Shown here in pieces: positions 53,827-63,055 of a DNA stretch of 64,000 bases. The stretch is taken from positions 1,302,001 to 1,366,000 of the forward strand of contig NZ_CP186274.1 in assembly GCF_049331405.1 (NCBI RefSeq), in the 5' to 3' direction. The position numbers and the translations under genes are program-made. The stretch's first letter is position 1. Every line of letters starts with the position of its first letter. This DNA comes from PoT sp049331405. GTDB lineage: Bacteria; Planctomycetota; Planctomycetia; Isosphaerales; Isosphaeraceae. The notes beneath the pieces were generated by a model. The model saw nothing but the letters and a program-made list of their open reading frames with translations, did no database searches and was not told the origin of the DNA.

Positions 53827-56800
53827 ATGACGACGCTCCAGTGGCCAACCCGCGGGCTCCGGCTCGCGGTTTTCGTTGCGATGTTGCTCGGGACCCGCGC
53901 CGGGGCGGTCCCTCCCGCCGGGCAGGACGACATGCCGGCGCTCAGGGTCCCGCCGGGGCTCGAGGTCGGTAAGTTCGCCGCCGATCCGCAGCTCGCGAAC
54001 CCCGTCGCCTTCTGCCTGGACGAGCAGGGGCGGGTGTACGTCGCCGAGGAATATCGCTTCAACCGGGGCACCGAGGAGAACCGCTCGCGCCCCTTCCTCC
54101 TCGAGGACGACCTGCAGATCCAGACGGTCGACGACCGCCTGGCGATGTACAGGAAATACGCCGACCGCTTCGAAGGGGGCATGTCCTGGTTCTCGAAGTA
54201 CGCCGACCAGGTGCGGATGGTCGAGGACAGGGACGGCGACGGCAAGGCCGACGTCTCGACCGTCTTCGCCGGCGACTTCAACGGCCCGCTCGACGGCCTG
54301 GCCGCGGGGGTGATCGCCCGCGACGGCGACGTCTACTTCACCAACATCCCCAACCTCTGGAAGCTCCGCGACGAGGACGGCGACGGCAAGGCCGACACTC
54401 GCAAGGTGCTCCTGCACGGCTTCGGCGTCAACGCCGGGTTCCTCGGGCACGACCTCCACGGGCTCGCCTGGGGTCCCGACGGCAAGCTGTACTTCTCGGT
54501 CGGCGACCGCGGCTTCCACGTCACGAGCCAGGAGGGCAAGACCCTCCACGGCCCCAGGAGCGGCGCCGTCTTCCGCTGCAATCCGGACGGCTCCGAGTTC
54601 GAGGTCGTCGCCCGGGGCATGCGCAACCCGCAGGAGCTGGCCTTCGACGCGTTCGGGAACCTCTTCGCGGTCGACAACAACTGCGACAAGGGGGATTCGT
54701 CGCGTCTCGTCTGGGTCGTCGAGGGGGGCGAGTCGGGCTGGAACATGGCCTATCAGACGATCTCCGAGCCCTATCTGACCGGCCCCTGGCATGCGGAGAA
54801 GCTTTGGCACCTGCCGCACGCCGGCCAGGCCGCCTGGCTGCTGCCGCCGGTCGGGCACATCGGGGCGGGGCCTTCGGGCTTCGCGGCCTATCCGGGGGTG
54901 GGGCTCCCGGATAAGTTCCGCGACCACTTCTTCTACTGCAACTTCACAGGGAACGGGGGCGTCGAGTCCTTCGCCGTGAAGCGGAAGGGGGCCGGGTTCG
55001 AGATGCTCGATATGCAACCCTTCCTCACGCCGCTGCTGGCCACGGATGTCGACTTCGGCTACGACGGCAAGATGTACGTCTCGGAGTTCGGCCGCCTCGA
55101 GTGGGACGGCAGCAACAAGGCCGGGCGGATCTACACCGTCGCCGACCCTACGCGTCGCGACGACCCGACGATCCGGCAGGTCCAGGCCCTCTTCAAGGCC
55201 GGCTTCCGCCAGCGTCCCATCGAGGAACTCGGCACGTTCCTATCGCACGTCGACGCCCGGGTCCGCCAGCGGGCGCAGTTCGCCCTGGCAGAACGCGGCG
55301 AGGCGGCCTTGCCGATCCTGAGCAAGCTTGTTTCTCCCGCGAACCCGCCGATGGCCCGGCTCCATGCCGTCTGGGGGCTCGGTCAGATCGGGCGGAAGTC
55401 GCCGGAGGCCCTCGCCTCGGTGGCGAACCTGCTGGGTGATCCGGATGCCACGCTCCGAGGCCAGGCGGCCAAGGTGATCGGCCAGGCCAGGTATGCGAAG
55501 GCGGGCGAGGCCCTCGTGGGGCTCCTCAAGGCTCAAGAGCCGTCGGTCCGGTTCGAGGCTTTGAATGCGCTGGGCAAGATCGGCCTCCGCGCGGGGATCG
55601 AACCGGTCGTGGCCCAGGTCCGCGGGGAGTCGAGCGGCGATCCTTATCTCAGGCATGCGGCCGTCATGGCGCTGCTGGGCATCAACGATGCCGAGGCTAT
55701 CCGAACACTTGCCAAGGACGCGGATCCGAAGGTGCGGCTGGTCGCCGTGCTCGTCCTGCGACGCCTGGCCGACCCGGCGATCGCCGCCTCGCTGCATGAC
55801 GCCGACCCCTCCATCGTTCTCGAGGCCGCCCGCGCCATCAACGACCTCCCGATCGAGGCCGGAACGGCGGAACTCGCCAAGCTCCTGGAGAGCGAAGACT
55901 TCGCCCGCTCCGAGGGCTCCGAGCCGCTCCTCAGGCGCGCGATGAACGCGAGCTTCCGCCTCGGCGGCGAGCCCCAGATACGGGCCCTGCTCGCGGTCGT
56001 GGCCGACGCCAGACGCCCCTTGGCGATGCGCGAGGAGGCCCTCGCGGCCCTGGCCGACTGGGAGAAGCCGTCGCAGCGTGACCGGGTCAACGGCTTCTGG
56101 CGGCCGATCGGGAGTCGAGATTCGAAGGGCGTCCGCCTGGCCCTCGAATCCACCTTGCCGAAGCTCCTGGAGACGACCTCGGGCCCGCTCCAGGCCGGTG
56201 TGATCGACCTGGCCACCCGCTTCAAGGCCGAGACCGACGTGGCGCCTTTCCTCGCCCGGGTTGCCGATTCCAAGGGGGATGCCGCCATCCGGCTTGCGTC
56301 GTTGCGGCTCCTGGCCGGACGCAAGGCGAAGGGGCTCGATGAGGCCCTGCAGCAGGCCCTCGGTGCCCAGGACGAGACCCTCCGCGCCGAGGCCCGGCGG
56401 ATCTTCGCCACGCTCGACCCCGACAAGGCGGTCCCGCTAATTGAGGCGGTCCTGAAAGACACTCAGGCCCCGGTCCGCGAGCGTCAGCTCGGCCTCGCCA
56501 CGCTGGCAACGATGAAGCATCCCAAAGCCGACGCCCTCCTATTGGCCTGGCTCGGCCGGCTTGCGAAGGGGGAGGCCCCGGCGACCCTCCAACTCGACCT
56601 GATCGAGGCGGCCGAGGCTCGCGGCGGGAATGAACTCACCGCGGCCATCGAAAGCTACCGCAAGGGTCGATCCGAGTCCGACCCGCTCGCCGCCTATCGC
56701 CCGAGCCTCGAAGGGGGCGACGCCGAGAAGGGGCGAGCCCTCTTCGTCGGGCACCAGCAAGGGCAGTGCATCCGCTGCCACCGGGTCGTCGACCGCGGCG

Positions 56801-57129
56801 GATCGGCCGGCCCGGATCTGACCAAGGTCGCGACCCGGGGCGACCGCGAGTTCTTCCTCCAGTCGATGGTCGACCCCGACGCCAAGATCGCCCCCGACTT
56901 CGGCACCGTCCTCATCGCCCTGACCGACGGCCGGGTCGTCAACGGCGTGCTCAAGTCGGAGACGAAGACGGAGCTCGTCATCGAGACGGCCGGCGGAATC
57001 AAGGTCAACGTCCCCGTCGATCAGATCGACGAGCGCTCGGCCCCTCGCTCGGCCATGCCCAAGATGACGACGGCGCTGTCTCCCAGGGAGATGCGCGACC
57101 TCGTCGAGTTCCTCTCGACGCTGAAGTGA
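53827..57129 (+). CDS. PVC-type membrane-bound dehydrogenase with HEAT repeats and c-type heme
   Basis: 1100 residues. A signal peptide (RLAVFVAMLLGTRAGA) leads to a beta-propeller dehydrogenase domain (residues 40-450; MPALRVPPGLEVGKFAADPQLANPVAFCLDEQGRVYV, RGMRNPQELAFDAFGNLFAVDNN). It includes two DxDGDGxAD loops (DRDGDGKAD, DEDGDGKAD) that should bind calcium. HEAT repeats follow (about 470-900; HAVWGLGQIGR, RFEALNALGKIG). The C-terminal heme domain has CIRCH (981-985) in GHQQGQCIRCHRVVDRGGSAGPDLT. This is the domain set of planctomycete/Verrucomicrobia TIGR02604-TIGR02603 proteins, probably oxidising sugar-like substrates. It reads with the di-heme gene but has a terminator between them. 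Confidence 0.93.
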   Translation: MTTLQWPTRGLRLAVFVAMLLGTRAGAVPPAGQDDMPALRVPPGLEVGKFAADPQLANPVAFCLDEQGRVYVAEEYRFNRGTEENRSRPFLLEDDLQIQTVDDRLAMYRKYADRFEGGMSWFSKYADQVRMVEDRDGDGKADVSTVFAGDFNGPLDGLAAGVIARDGDVYFTNIPNLWKLRDEDGDGKADTRKVLLHGFGVNAGFLGHDLHGLAWGPDGKLYFSVGDRGFHVTSQEGKTLHGPRSGAVFRCNPDGSEFEVVARGMRNPQELAFDAFGNLFAVDNNCDKGDSSRLVWVVEGGESGWNMAYQTISEPYLTGPWHAEKLWHLPHAGQAAWLLPPVGHIGAGPSGFAAYPGVGLPDKFRDHFFYCNFTGNGGVESFAVKRKGAGFEMLDMQPFLTPLLATDVDFGYDGKMYVSEFGRLEWDGSNKAGRIYTVADPTRRDDPTIRQVQALFKAGFRQRPIEELGTFLSHVDARVRQRAQFALAERGEAALPILSKLVSPANPPMARLHAVWGLGQIGRKSPEALASVANLLGDPDATLRGQAAKVIGQARYAKAGEALVGLLKAQEPSVRFEALNALGKIGLRAGIEPVVAQVRGESSGDPYLRHAAVMALLGINDAEAIRTLAKDADPKVRLVAVLVLRRLADPAIAASLHDADPSIVLEAARAINDLPIEAGTAELAKLLESEDFARSEGSEPLLRRAMNASFRLGGEPQIRALLAVVADARRPLAMREEALAALADWEKPSQRDRVNGFWRPIGSRDSKGVRLALESTLPKLLETTSGPLQAGVIDLATRFKAETDVAPFLARVADSKGDAAIRLASLRLLAGRKAKGLDEALQQALGAQDETLRAEARRIFATLDPDKAVPLIEAVLKDTQAPVRERQLGLATLATMKHPKADALLLAWLGRLAKGEAPATLQLDLIEAAEARGGNELTAAIESYRKGRSESDPLAAYRPSLEGGDAEKGRALFVGHQQGQCIRCHRVVDRGGSAGPDLTKVATRGDREFFLQSMVDPDAKIAPDFGTVLIALTDGRVVNGVLKSETKTELVIETAGGIKVNVPVDQIDERSAPRSAMPKMTTALSPREMRDLVEFLSTLK

Positions 57130-57177
57130 GCGACGGGAGACCTTCCGCGATCGGTCCCGCCTGAAGGCCTTTCCCCT

Positions 57178-60060
57178 TCAGTCCTGGGATGGGGTGATCT
57201 TCAGGTCCCCGAGGTCCTTGACCTCGCCGGGCTCGACGGTCACGTCGCGGAAGAGATCGCCCAGGTGCACGAGTCCCCGGACCGCCCCCGCGCCGTACTT
57301 GAGGCCCGGGGTGAGGCCCTCGAGGCGGAACCGGCCGTCGCCGCCGACCACCATCTCCGGCCTGGAGTCGCCCGCCGGCAGCTTGGCCCGGTCGGGGGGC
57401 GGCTCCTCGGAGAATCCGCCGATGTCGGTCAACTCGAGGCCCCCGCGCGGCAGCCCATCCTCGTCGACGATGCGCCCGGTGACGGTTCCAGAGGGCTGGA
57501 GCCGGACGGTCAGCGGTCCGGTCTCGTCCCCCTTGAGGTAGATCGACCCGGCCAGCTTCCGGCCCTCGTGCGTTATGGTCACGCGGCGGGGCTGCGAGGT
57601 CTCGAGGGCGTGGACTTCGATCGTGGGCGAGTCCTGCTCGTAGGTGGAAACCGACGACTCGGGGCCAAGGCCCGCGGCCCTCGTCCCGGCGAGGGGACGC
57701 CCCTCGGGATCGACGGCGTGGATGGTCAGCGATCGGCCGGGGTCGACCTGGAGGTCCAGCGTGGTCGTCTCGGCCTTGGGGTCGGGATCGATCTCGGCCA
57801 CGACGTGATAGCCGTCGCAGCGGCAGCCCCCTTGACGCGTGCGGAGGCCCCCGTCGCGGACCTTGGGGTCGTAGCCCCGGATCGTCGAGGCACCGATACC
57901 CTGGAGGTAGCGGCCGGAATCCGAAGAGCAGGCGATGATGCCCCGGCCGGGGGGGACGGCGATCTGGTATCGGCCGTCCTCCTCGATCAGCACGTAGGTA
58001 TGCTGGCTCCCCACGTAGCCGGGGAACTCGTCGGCGTGTGGGTTGTCCGCGAAGGTGAAGGCGTGGACATATCCCGACACGGGCCGACCGTCCGCCTTGT
58101 CGGTCACCCGGCCCCGGACGAGCACGCCCCGCTTCATCGCGATGTCGAAGGCGACCGGCCCCGGCCCGGAGGGGCCTTCGGGGGTGACGAAGGTGGCCCT
58201 GGTGTAAGGCTGGCCCGGCCCAGGCTCGATGAACAGCCGATAGGAGGGCGCACCGGACAGGCCGTTGAGGCGGTAATGCCCGAGGTCGTCGGTCTTCGCC
58301 TCGATGCCGGGGGTCCAGATGAGGTTGCCCGCAACTTCGACCCGACCGCGGATCGTCAGTCCGGCGATGGGCCGGCCCGTGTCCTTGTCGCGGATGGTCC
58401 CCTCGATCGGCCGGGCGGGCCCGGCGGCGAGCTCGAAGCGGCGAGGATAGTAGGTGATCCCCGACGTCCCGCCCACTCCGGCAAACGGATTGGCGGTGCG
58501 GATAGCCTCGCCGTCGCGGCTGGCGACGTAGACCTGGGTCGTGGTGAACGTCGGCCCCGTGATGAAAATCTGCGCGATCCGCTCCGGGCCGATGCCCATC
58601 AGGCGGAAGCGGCCGTCGGGGTCGGTGTCGGTGCTGATCGAAACCGGAAATTGTTGGAGGCCCCGCCAGGGGCCCTCGATCGCCGTGCCCCGGACGCGGT
58701 CGAGCCAGGGCGACACGCCCCCCTCGCGGGCGAACCAGAGCGTCTCGACACGGACCCGGGCATTTGCGGCCGGGCGACCTTCGAGGTCGACAATCCGCCC
58801 CTCGATCGGGGGGCCTTCCTCGACCAATCGGACTGTCGTCTCGGCGGGGGCGCCGGGCTGAGGTAAGGCCGACGCCCAGCCGGGCCCGAACCCCGGGGCC
58901 GAGGCGATGACCCACGGATACATGTCTCCCGTCCGCATGAGGGAATTGATCCCCCAGGAGCGCACCCGGAGCTGGAACCGGCCGTCCGGCCCGCTGGTCG
59001 TCTTTGCCGTGAACCGATCGTCCTGGCCGATGCTGTACGTCCGCACGGCCGCCCCCGCCACGGGCCGTCCTTTGGGATCGAGCACGAGGCCGCGGACCTC
59101 GATCCGATCCGCCGAGGGGGCCGGTTGGAGCTCTCTGGCGGCCTTCGGGCGTTCCGACGCGGCGTCGGGCGGCGGGGCCATCGCGAGACCGGCCGGATCG
59201 GGGCGCAAGGCCCCGACCGCGACGAGGCCGGACGTCGCGAGGGCGATCGCGGCCAATACGCCTGCCGAGGCCGCTTTCAGCCTGGCCAGGGCCAGGCCCC
59301 GGCTCAAGGCCGCCGAGAGGCTGGCGACGGTTGCCGACGTAGTCCCGCCGGCCGCGGCCGTCAGGGTCGAGCGAGCCAGGGCGGCCGGGACCGCCTCCTT
59401 CGCCTGGGCGGCCTGTGCGGCCAGGATGCCGGCGACCGCGAGCGGCGCGATCCCCTGGCGGACGAGGCGGGCCTGGAGCAGTCGCCGGGCCTTCGCCAGC
59501 CGACAGCGCAACGTCGGCAGGGTCCAGCCCAGTCGTTCGGCGGCCTGCTCGTAGGCCAGGCCCTCCAGGTCGCAGAGGACCACCGGCAGGCGGTGCTTCT
59601 CGGGGAGCCGCTCGACCGCCTCATGTACGACCGCGGCGACGTCGGCCGCGACCGAGAGGTCATCGAGGGTGGAGTGGAGGGGGGCCAGCGCCGCGGCTTC
59701 CGCCTCGCGATGGCTCCGGCGTCTCGAGGCGTCCCGGGCATGGATCGACGCGCGATAGGCGACGCGGTGCAGCCAGCCCCCCAGGGCGTCGGCGTCCCGG
59801 ACCGAGCGGGCCTTCCTGGCCAGGACCATGAAGGTGGCCTGGAAGGCGTCGTCGACGTCGTGGTCGTGCTTCAGGACGGCCCGGCAGGTGGCCAGGACCA
59901 TCGGGCCGTGGCGGGCGACCAGGGCCGCGAAGGCCGACTCGTCGCCCGCGTCGGCGTAGCGGGCCAGGAGCCGTGCATCGCCGAGCCCGACGGTCGTGCC
60001 GTCGCCGAACAGATCGCGGAGGTCCCTCAAGGCCGTGCCCATCGCCAGGCTGCTCGCCAT
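57178..60060 (-). CDS. ECF sigma factor with long carboxypeptidase-regulatory-like C-terminal extension
   Basis: 960 residues. Sigma region 2 (DESAFAALVARHGPMVLATCRAVLKHDHDVDDAFQATFMVLARKA, about 40-85) and region 4 (EAVERLPEKHRLPVVLCDLEGLAYEQAAERLGWTLPTLRCRLAKARRLL, about 145-195) are textbook for the planctomycete ECF01-Gob-like group. A transmembrane helix (SAGVLAAIALATSGLVAVGAL, about 265-285) then leads to some 670 residues of repeated CarboxypepD-reg-like beta domains (IEVRGLVLDPKGRPVAGAAVRT, PIEGRIVDLEGRPAANARVRV, PIEGTIRDKDTGRPIAGLTI, GRVTDKADGRPVSGYV). The sigma part must be cytoplasmic and the rest outside, so the protein could be its own membrane-tethered sensor. It lies 123 bp downstream of the kinase gene. 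Confidence 0.93.
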   Translation of the reverse strand: MASSLAMGTALRDLRDLFGDGTTVGLGDARLLARYADAGDESAFAALVARHGPMVLATCRAVLKHDHDVDDAFQATFMVLARKARSVRDADALGGWLHRVAYRASIHARDASRRRSHREAEAAALAPLHSTLDDLSVAADVAAVVHEAVERLPEKHRLPVVLCDLEGLAYEQAAERLGWTLPTLRCRLAKARRLLQARLVRQGIAPLAVAGILAAQAAQAKEAVPAALARSTLTAAAGGTTSATVASLSAALSRGLALARLKAASAGVLAAIALATSGLVAVGALRPDPAGLAMAPPPDAASERPKAARELQPAPSADRIEVRGLVLDPKGRPVAGAAVRTYSIGQDDRFTAKTTSGPDGRFQLRVRSWGINSLMRTGDMYPWVIASAPGFGPGWASALPQPGAPAETTVRLVEEGPPIEGRIVDLEGRPAANARVRVETLWFAREGGVSPWLDRVRGTAIEGPWRGLQQFPVSISTDTDPDGRFRLMGIGPERIAQIFITGPTFTTTQVYVASRDGEAIRTANPFAGVGGTSGITYYPRRFELAAGPARPIEGTIRDKDTGRPIAGLTIRGRVEVAGNLIWTPGIEAKTDDLGHYRLNGLSGAPSYRLFIEPGPGQPYTRATFVTPEGPSGPGPVAFDIAMKRGVLVRGRVTDKADGRPVSGYVHAFTFADNPHADEFPGYVGSQHTYVLIEEDGRYQIAVPPGRGIIACSSDSGRYLQGIGASTIRGYDPKVRDGGLRTRQGGCRCDGYHVVAEIDPDPKAETTTLDLQVDPGRSLTIHAVDPEGRPLAGTRAAGLGPESSVSTYEQDSPTIEVHALETSQPRRVTITHEGRKLAGSIYLKGDETGPLTVRLQPSGTVTGRIVDEDGLPRGGLELTDIGGFSEEPPPDRAKLPAGDSRPEMVVGGDGRFRLEGLTPGLKYGAGAVRGLVHLGDLFRDVTVEPGEVKDLGDLKITPSQD

Positions 60061-60183
60061 CGCCTTCGATCTCCCCGAAGCCGGACCCGAATCGACGGCG
60101 AGGATCGCCGTCCTTATACAGGATAAGTGGCGACCGCGGGGCCTCGCGTCTCATTTTTCTCCGCGACAGGGCGAGCCGCCCCG

Positions 60184-62370
60184 TCAGGTCCCGATGGCCG
60201 AGACGGAGCGTCGCCAGGAGCGGCTGGTGGCATAGCCGACGCCGCCGACGACGATGGCGCCGAACATGACGGCGAGGCCGATCCAGACGAGGAGGTCGAG
60301 GGCGAGCCGCTCGTCGGCCGAGATGACCAGGCCATAGCGCTGCTGGACGATGACGATCAGCTCGGTGTTGCCGATCGGGGCGAAGCCGGCGAGCCAGCGG
60401 CCGGCGAACCGGCGGTCGCGCTCGCCGAGGGGGTCGCGGTAGTCGGCCAGGACCACCGGGATGTCGGGGTCTTCCTCATCCGGATTGCGGAGCTGGAACT
60501 CGTCCCCCGAGCCGAGGCCCGGGATCTTCGGGATCACCTCCGACGGGACCCGGATGGCCTCCGATCCGTGCCGATAGGCGGGGTGGAGCAGGATCAGGTA
60601 TTCGGGGTCCTCCTTCGCCGAATTCGCGGGCGCAGGCTGGGGCTGGCCGGGCTCGGCCGGCTTCGGGGCCGAGGGCGGGTTCATGTCCCGGCGCCCGACG
60701 AGCACGGCCTCGCGCCGCTCGTCGTTGAGGCGGAGGGAGTCGAGCGTGGAGTCGGTCGTCATGGTCGCGGCGATGACGCCCAGGAGCTTCGCGTCGTCCT
60801 CGTTCCCGTCGTAGACGGCGGCGGTGATGGCGAACTTGAAGAGGCCGTCGTTCTCGGCGCGGAAGATCCGCGAGATGTGGATGCGGTTGTTGTCGGCCTC
60901 GCGCCCCTGGCGCAGGGCCCCCTGGAAGTAGTCTCGGCCGCTGAAGTCGTGGCCGAGGACCGCCTCGTTCGCCGGGGAGATCGCAAGCATCTTCCCGGTC
61001 GGGCCGAGGAGGTACCATGTCTCGAACGGCGACGACGCCTTGCGGTGGTCGCGGTGCGACTTCGTGAGCTTCTCCAGGAAGCGCATCATCTCGTCGTGCG
61101 ATCCCCCCTGGAGGAGCTTGCGCAGGGCGGGGTCGTCGGCCGCCCTGGCGAGCGGGTCGCTGAGATGCTCGAGCTTCAGGAGGACCGTGCTGGCGACGTT
61201 GCGGGCGGCGAAGAGGTTGTTGCGGCTGACCTCGCGGACGAGCAGGTTCTCGAGCGAGCGCGCCACCGAGAGCGCGGAGAGGGTCGCGGCCACCTGGAGC
61301 ACCACCGCCAGCGCGAGCAGGCCGGTGACGAACGGGTGGCGGCGGCACCAGCGCCTGACTCGCTCGAGGCTGCTGGTGGGCCTCGCCATGATCGACGCCC
61401 CCAGGAGCCATCGCCTGAGGTCGTTCGCCAGGGCGTCGGCCGAGGCGTAGCGATCCTGCGGATCCTTCCGGAGGCATTTGAGGCAGATGGCCTCGAGGTC
61501 GCGGTCGACCGCCGGGTTGACCTGGCTCGGGCGTTCGGGGTCGCACTCGCGGACCTGCCGGATCGTCTCGAGGGCCGAATCGCCGCGGAAGGGGGCGTTC
61601 CCGGTGAGCATCGCGTAGAGGATCGCGCCCAGGCCGTAGACGTCCGTCGCCGTCGTGACCGCGTGCGAGCGCCCGGCGGCCTGCTCGGGGGACATGTAGG
61701 GAGGGGAGCCGACGATGGCGCCGGGGCTCGTCAGGTCGCTGGAGTCGCCGTCGCGCTCGGCCAGGCCGAAGTCGGTGACGTGGGGGCGTTCCTCGGCGTC
61801 GAGGAGGATGTTCGAGGGCTTCAGATCCCTGTGGCGGATCCCGCGCTGGTGGGCGTAGTGCATCGCCCTGGCGACGGTCACCATCAGCTCGACGGCCTCG
61901 CGGGGCCTGGTCCGGTACTGCTCGAGGTTGCTGGCGAGGCTCCCCCCCTCGATCAGCTTCATGCTGAAGTACCAGTGGCCGCGGTGCTCGCCGACCTCGA
62001 AGACGGGGACGATGTTCGGGTGGTCGAGGTTCGCGACCGCCTCGGCCTCGGTCCGGAACCGGAGGTTGTCGGAGTCCGACGCGTGCGGCCCGGCCAGGGT
62101 CATCTTGAGCGCGACGACCCGGTTCAAGCGGCGCTGGCGGGCCTTGTAGACGACCCCCATCCCGCCCCGGGCGATCTCGTTGATGAGGTCGTAGTCCCCC
62201 ACCTGGCGGATCTCGGGGTCGATGTCCTCGCAGGGGACCTGGCCGATGGTGATGGTCGCCTCTTCGGAGCCGCCGAGCTGCATCGTCACCTGCGCATCGG
62301 CCTCGGTGCGCAGGGTGGTCTGCTGGGCGAGGTCGTCCTCGGGCTGGCTCTGGCCTTCTCGATCGCTCAA
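60184..62370 (-). CDS. Membrane Ser/Thr protein kinase with extracytoplasmic sensor region
   Basis: 728 residues from a TTG start (GGGAGT five bases upstream). The kinase domain at about 60-325 has glycine loop RGGMG, Lys89 in VVALK, HRDLKPSN with Asp182, DFG with Asp200, and APE-like SPEQ. A transmembrane helix (FVTGLLALAVVLQVAATLSAL, about 347-369) leads to about 320 residues outside the cytoplasm that resemble a Cache-type sensor (NLFAARNVASTVLLKLEHL, SSPFETWYLLGPTGKMLAIS, GRDYFQGALRQG). A second helix (LALDLLVWIGLAVMFGAIVVGGVGY) ends it. It lies directly upstream of the ECF sigma gene, which suggests a signalling pair. Confidence 0.93.
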   Translation of the reverse strand: MSDREGQSQPEDDLAQQTTLRTEADAQVTMQLGGSEEATITIGQVPCEDIDPEIRQVGDYDLINEIARGGMGVVYKARQRRLNRVVALKMTLAGPHASDSDNLRFRTEAEAVANLDHPNIVPVFEVGEHRGHWYFSMKLIEGGSLASNLEQYRTRPREAVELMVTVARAMHYAHQRGIRHRDLKPSNILLDAEERPHVTDFGLAERDGDSSDLTSPGAIVGSPPYMSPEQAAGRSHAVTTATDVYGLGAILYAMLTGNAPFRGDSALETIRQVRECDPERPSQVNPAVDRDLEAICLKCLRKDPQDRYASADALANDLRRWLLGASIMARPTSSLERVRRWCRRHPFVTGLLALAVVLQVAATLSALSVARSLENLLVREVSRNNLFAARNVASTVLLKLEHLSDPLARAADDPALRKLLQGGSHDEMMRFLEKLTKSHRDHRKASSPFETWYLLGPTGKMLAISPANEAVLGHDFSGRDYFQGALRQGREADNNRIHISRIFRAENDGLFKFAITAAVYDGNEDDAKLLGVIAATMTTDSTLDSLRLNDERREAVLVGRRDMNPPSAPKPAEPGQPQPAPANSAKEDPEYLILLHPAYRHGSEAIRVPSEVIPKIPGLGSGDEFQLRNPDEEDPDIPVVLADYRDPLGERDRRFAGRWLAGFAPIGNTELIVIVQQRYGLVISADERLALDLLVWIGLAVMFGAIVVGGVGYATSRSWRRSVSAIGT

Positions 62371-63055
62371 GAATCACTCCCGTTCATTCGCCGCTGCGGA
62401 CCTCGAGATCGCCCCCGGGGTCGTCGTCGCCGAGGGCGGGCGCTTCGCCGGCAGATTCGCCTCAATCGGGACGGAGGACGCGGGTTGCGACGTCGGTCTC
62501 CGGGTCAGGGTCGGGCGGTCGAACGGGGGGAGGCGACCCGCCGCTTGGCGAGTCGCTTGGCCGACCCAACCTAACAATTCGGCGACAATCGCGGCCGATC
62601 GGTCGCCCGTCGTCGCCGATCGGGGCCGGATCTTCGAGGAATCGGAGGGCAAGGGGGAGAGCCAAGCCAACATCCGATCGCGCCGACGGCCCGACCCCGG
62701 AGGATCGGACGACCAGTCGCTGCACCATCGCACTCGCTTTCTATTCGTTTCCAATCGCGGATTGGTTTCACGGGACGACCGCGCGATTCGCTCACATTAT
62801 CGGCGGAAGCACCTCCGGAGATATCCTACTTTAACTCGACGCTCCAGATTTGCCCAGCGTGGCGGGGCGCCCTGGTGTGCGCACAGTATTGGAATGGAGG
62901 GCCTCGGGATCGTGTCCCGACTCCTCGGGTCGGGGGAGGCCAGGTCGGCCGCCAAGATTGTGGTAGGACGTTTCTCGAACGGGGATTGCGCTCGCTTCGT
63001 AATAGGAGTGGGGAGGGGACGCTTCATTCGATGGAGCCATCTGGAGATGCCGACG
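62371..63055. other. Long divergent intergenic region
   Basis: 685 bp between the kinase (left) and Rieske oxygenase (right) starts, with both promoters. Most is G+C-rich without a supported gene. 62725-62830 is more A+T-rich. Open frames here have no ribosome site or recognisable domain. Confidence 0.5.
62376..62381 (-). promoter_or_regulatory. Ribosome binding site supporting a TTG start
   Basis: On the minus strand GGGAGT lies five bases before the TTG at 62370. No ATG occurs in the kinase frame until residue 30. Confidence 0.6.

Noticed and set aside
57005..58915. Arg/Pro-rich frame of over 600 codons opposite the sigma-factor reading frame register
   Set aside because: Same strand as the sigma gene, in a different frame, with composition typical of a shadow.
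60127..62574. Long open frame on the plus strand opposite the kinase
   Set aside because: Antisense shadow; the kinase has all catalytic motifs.
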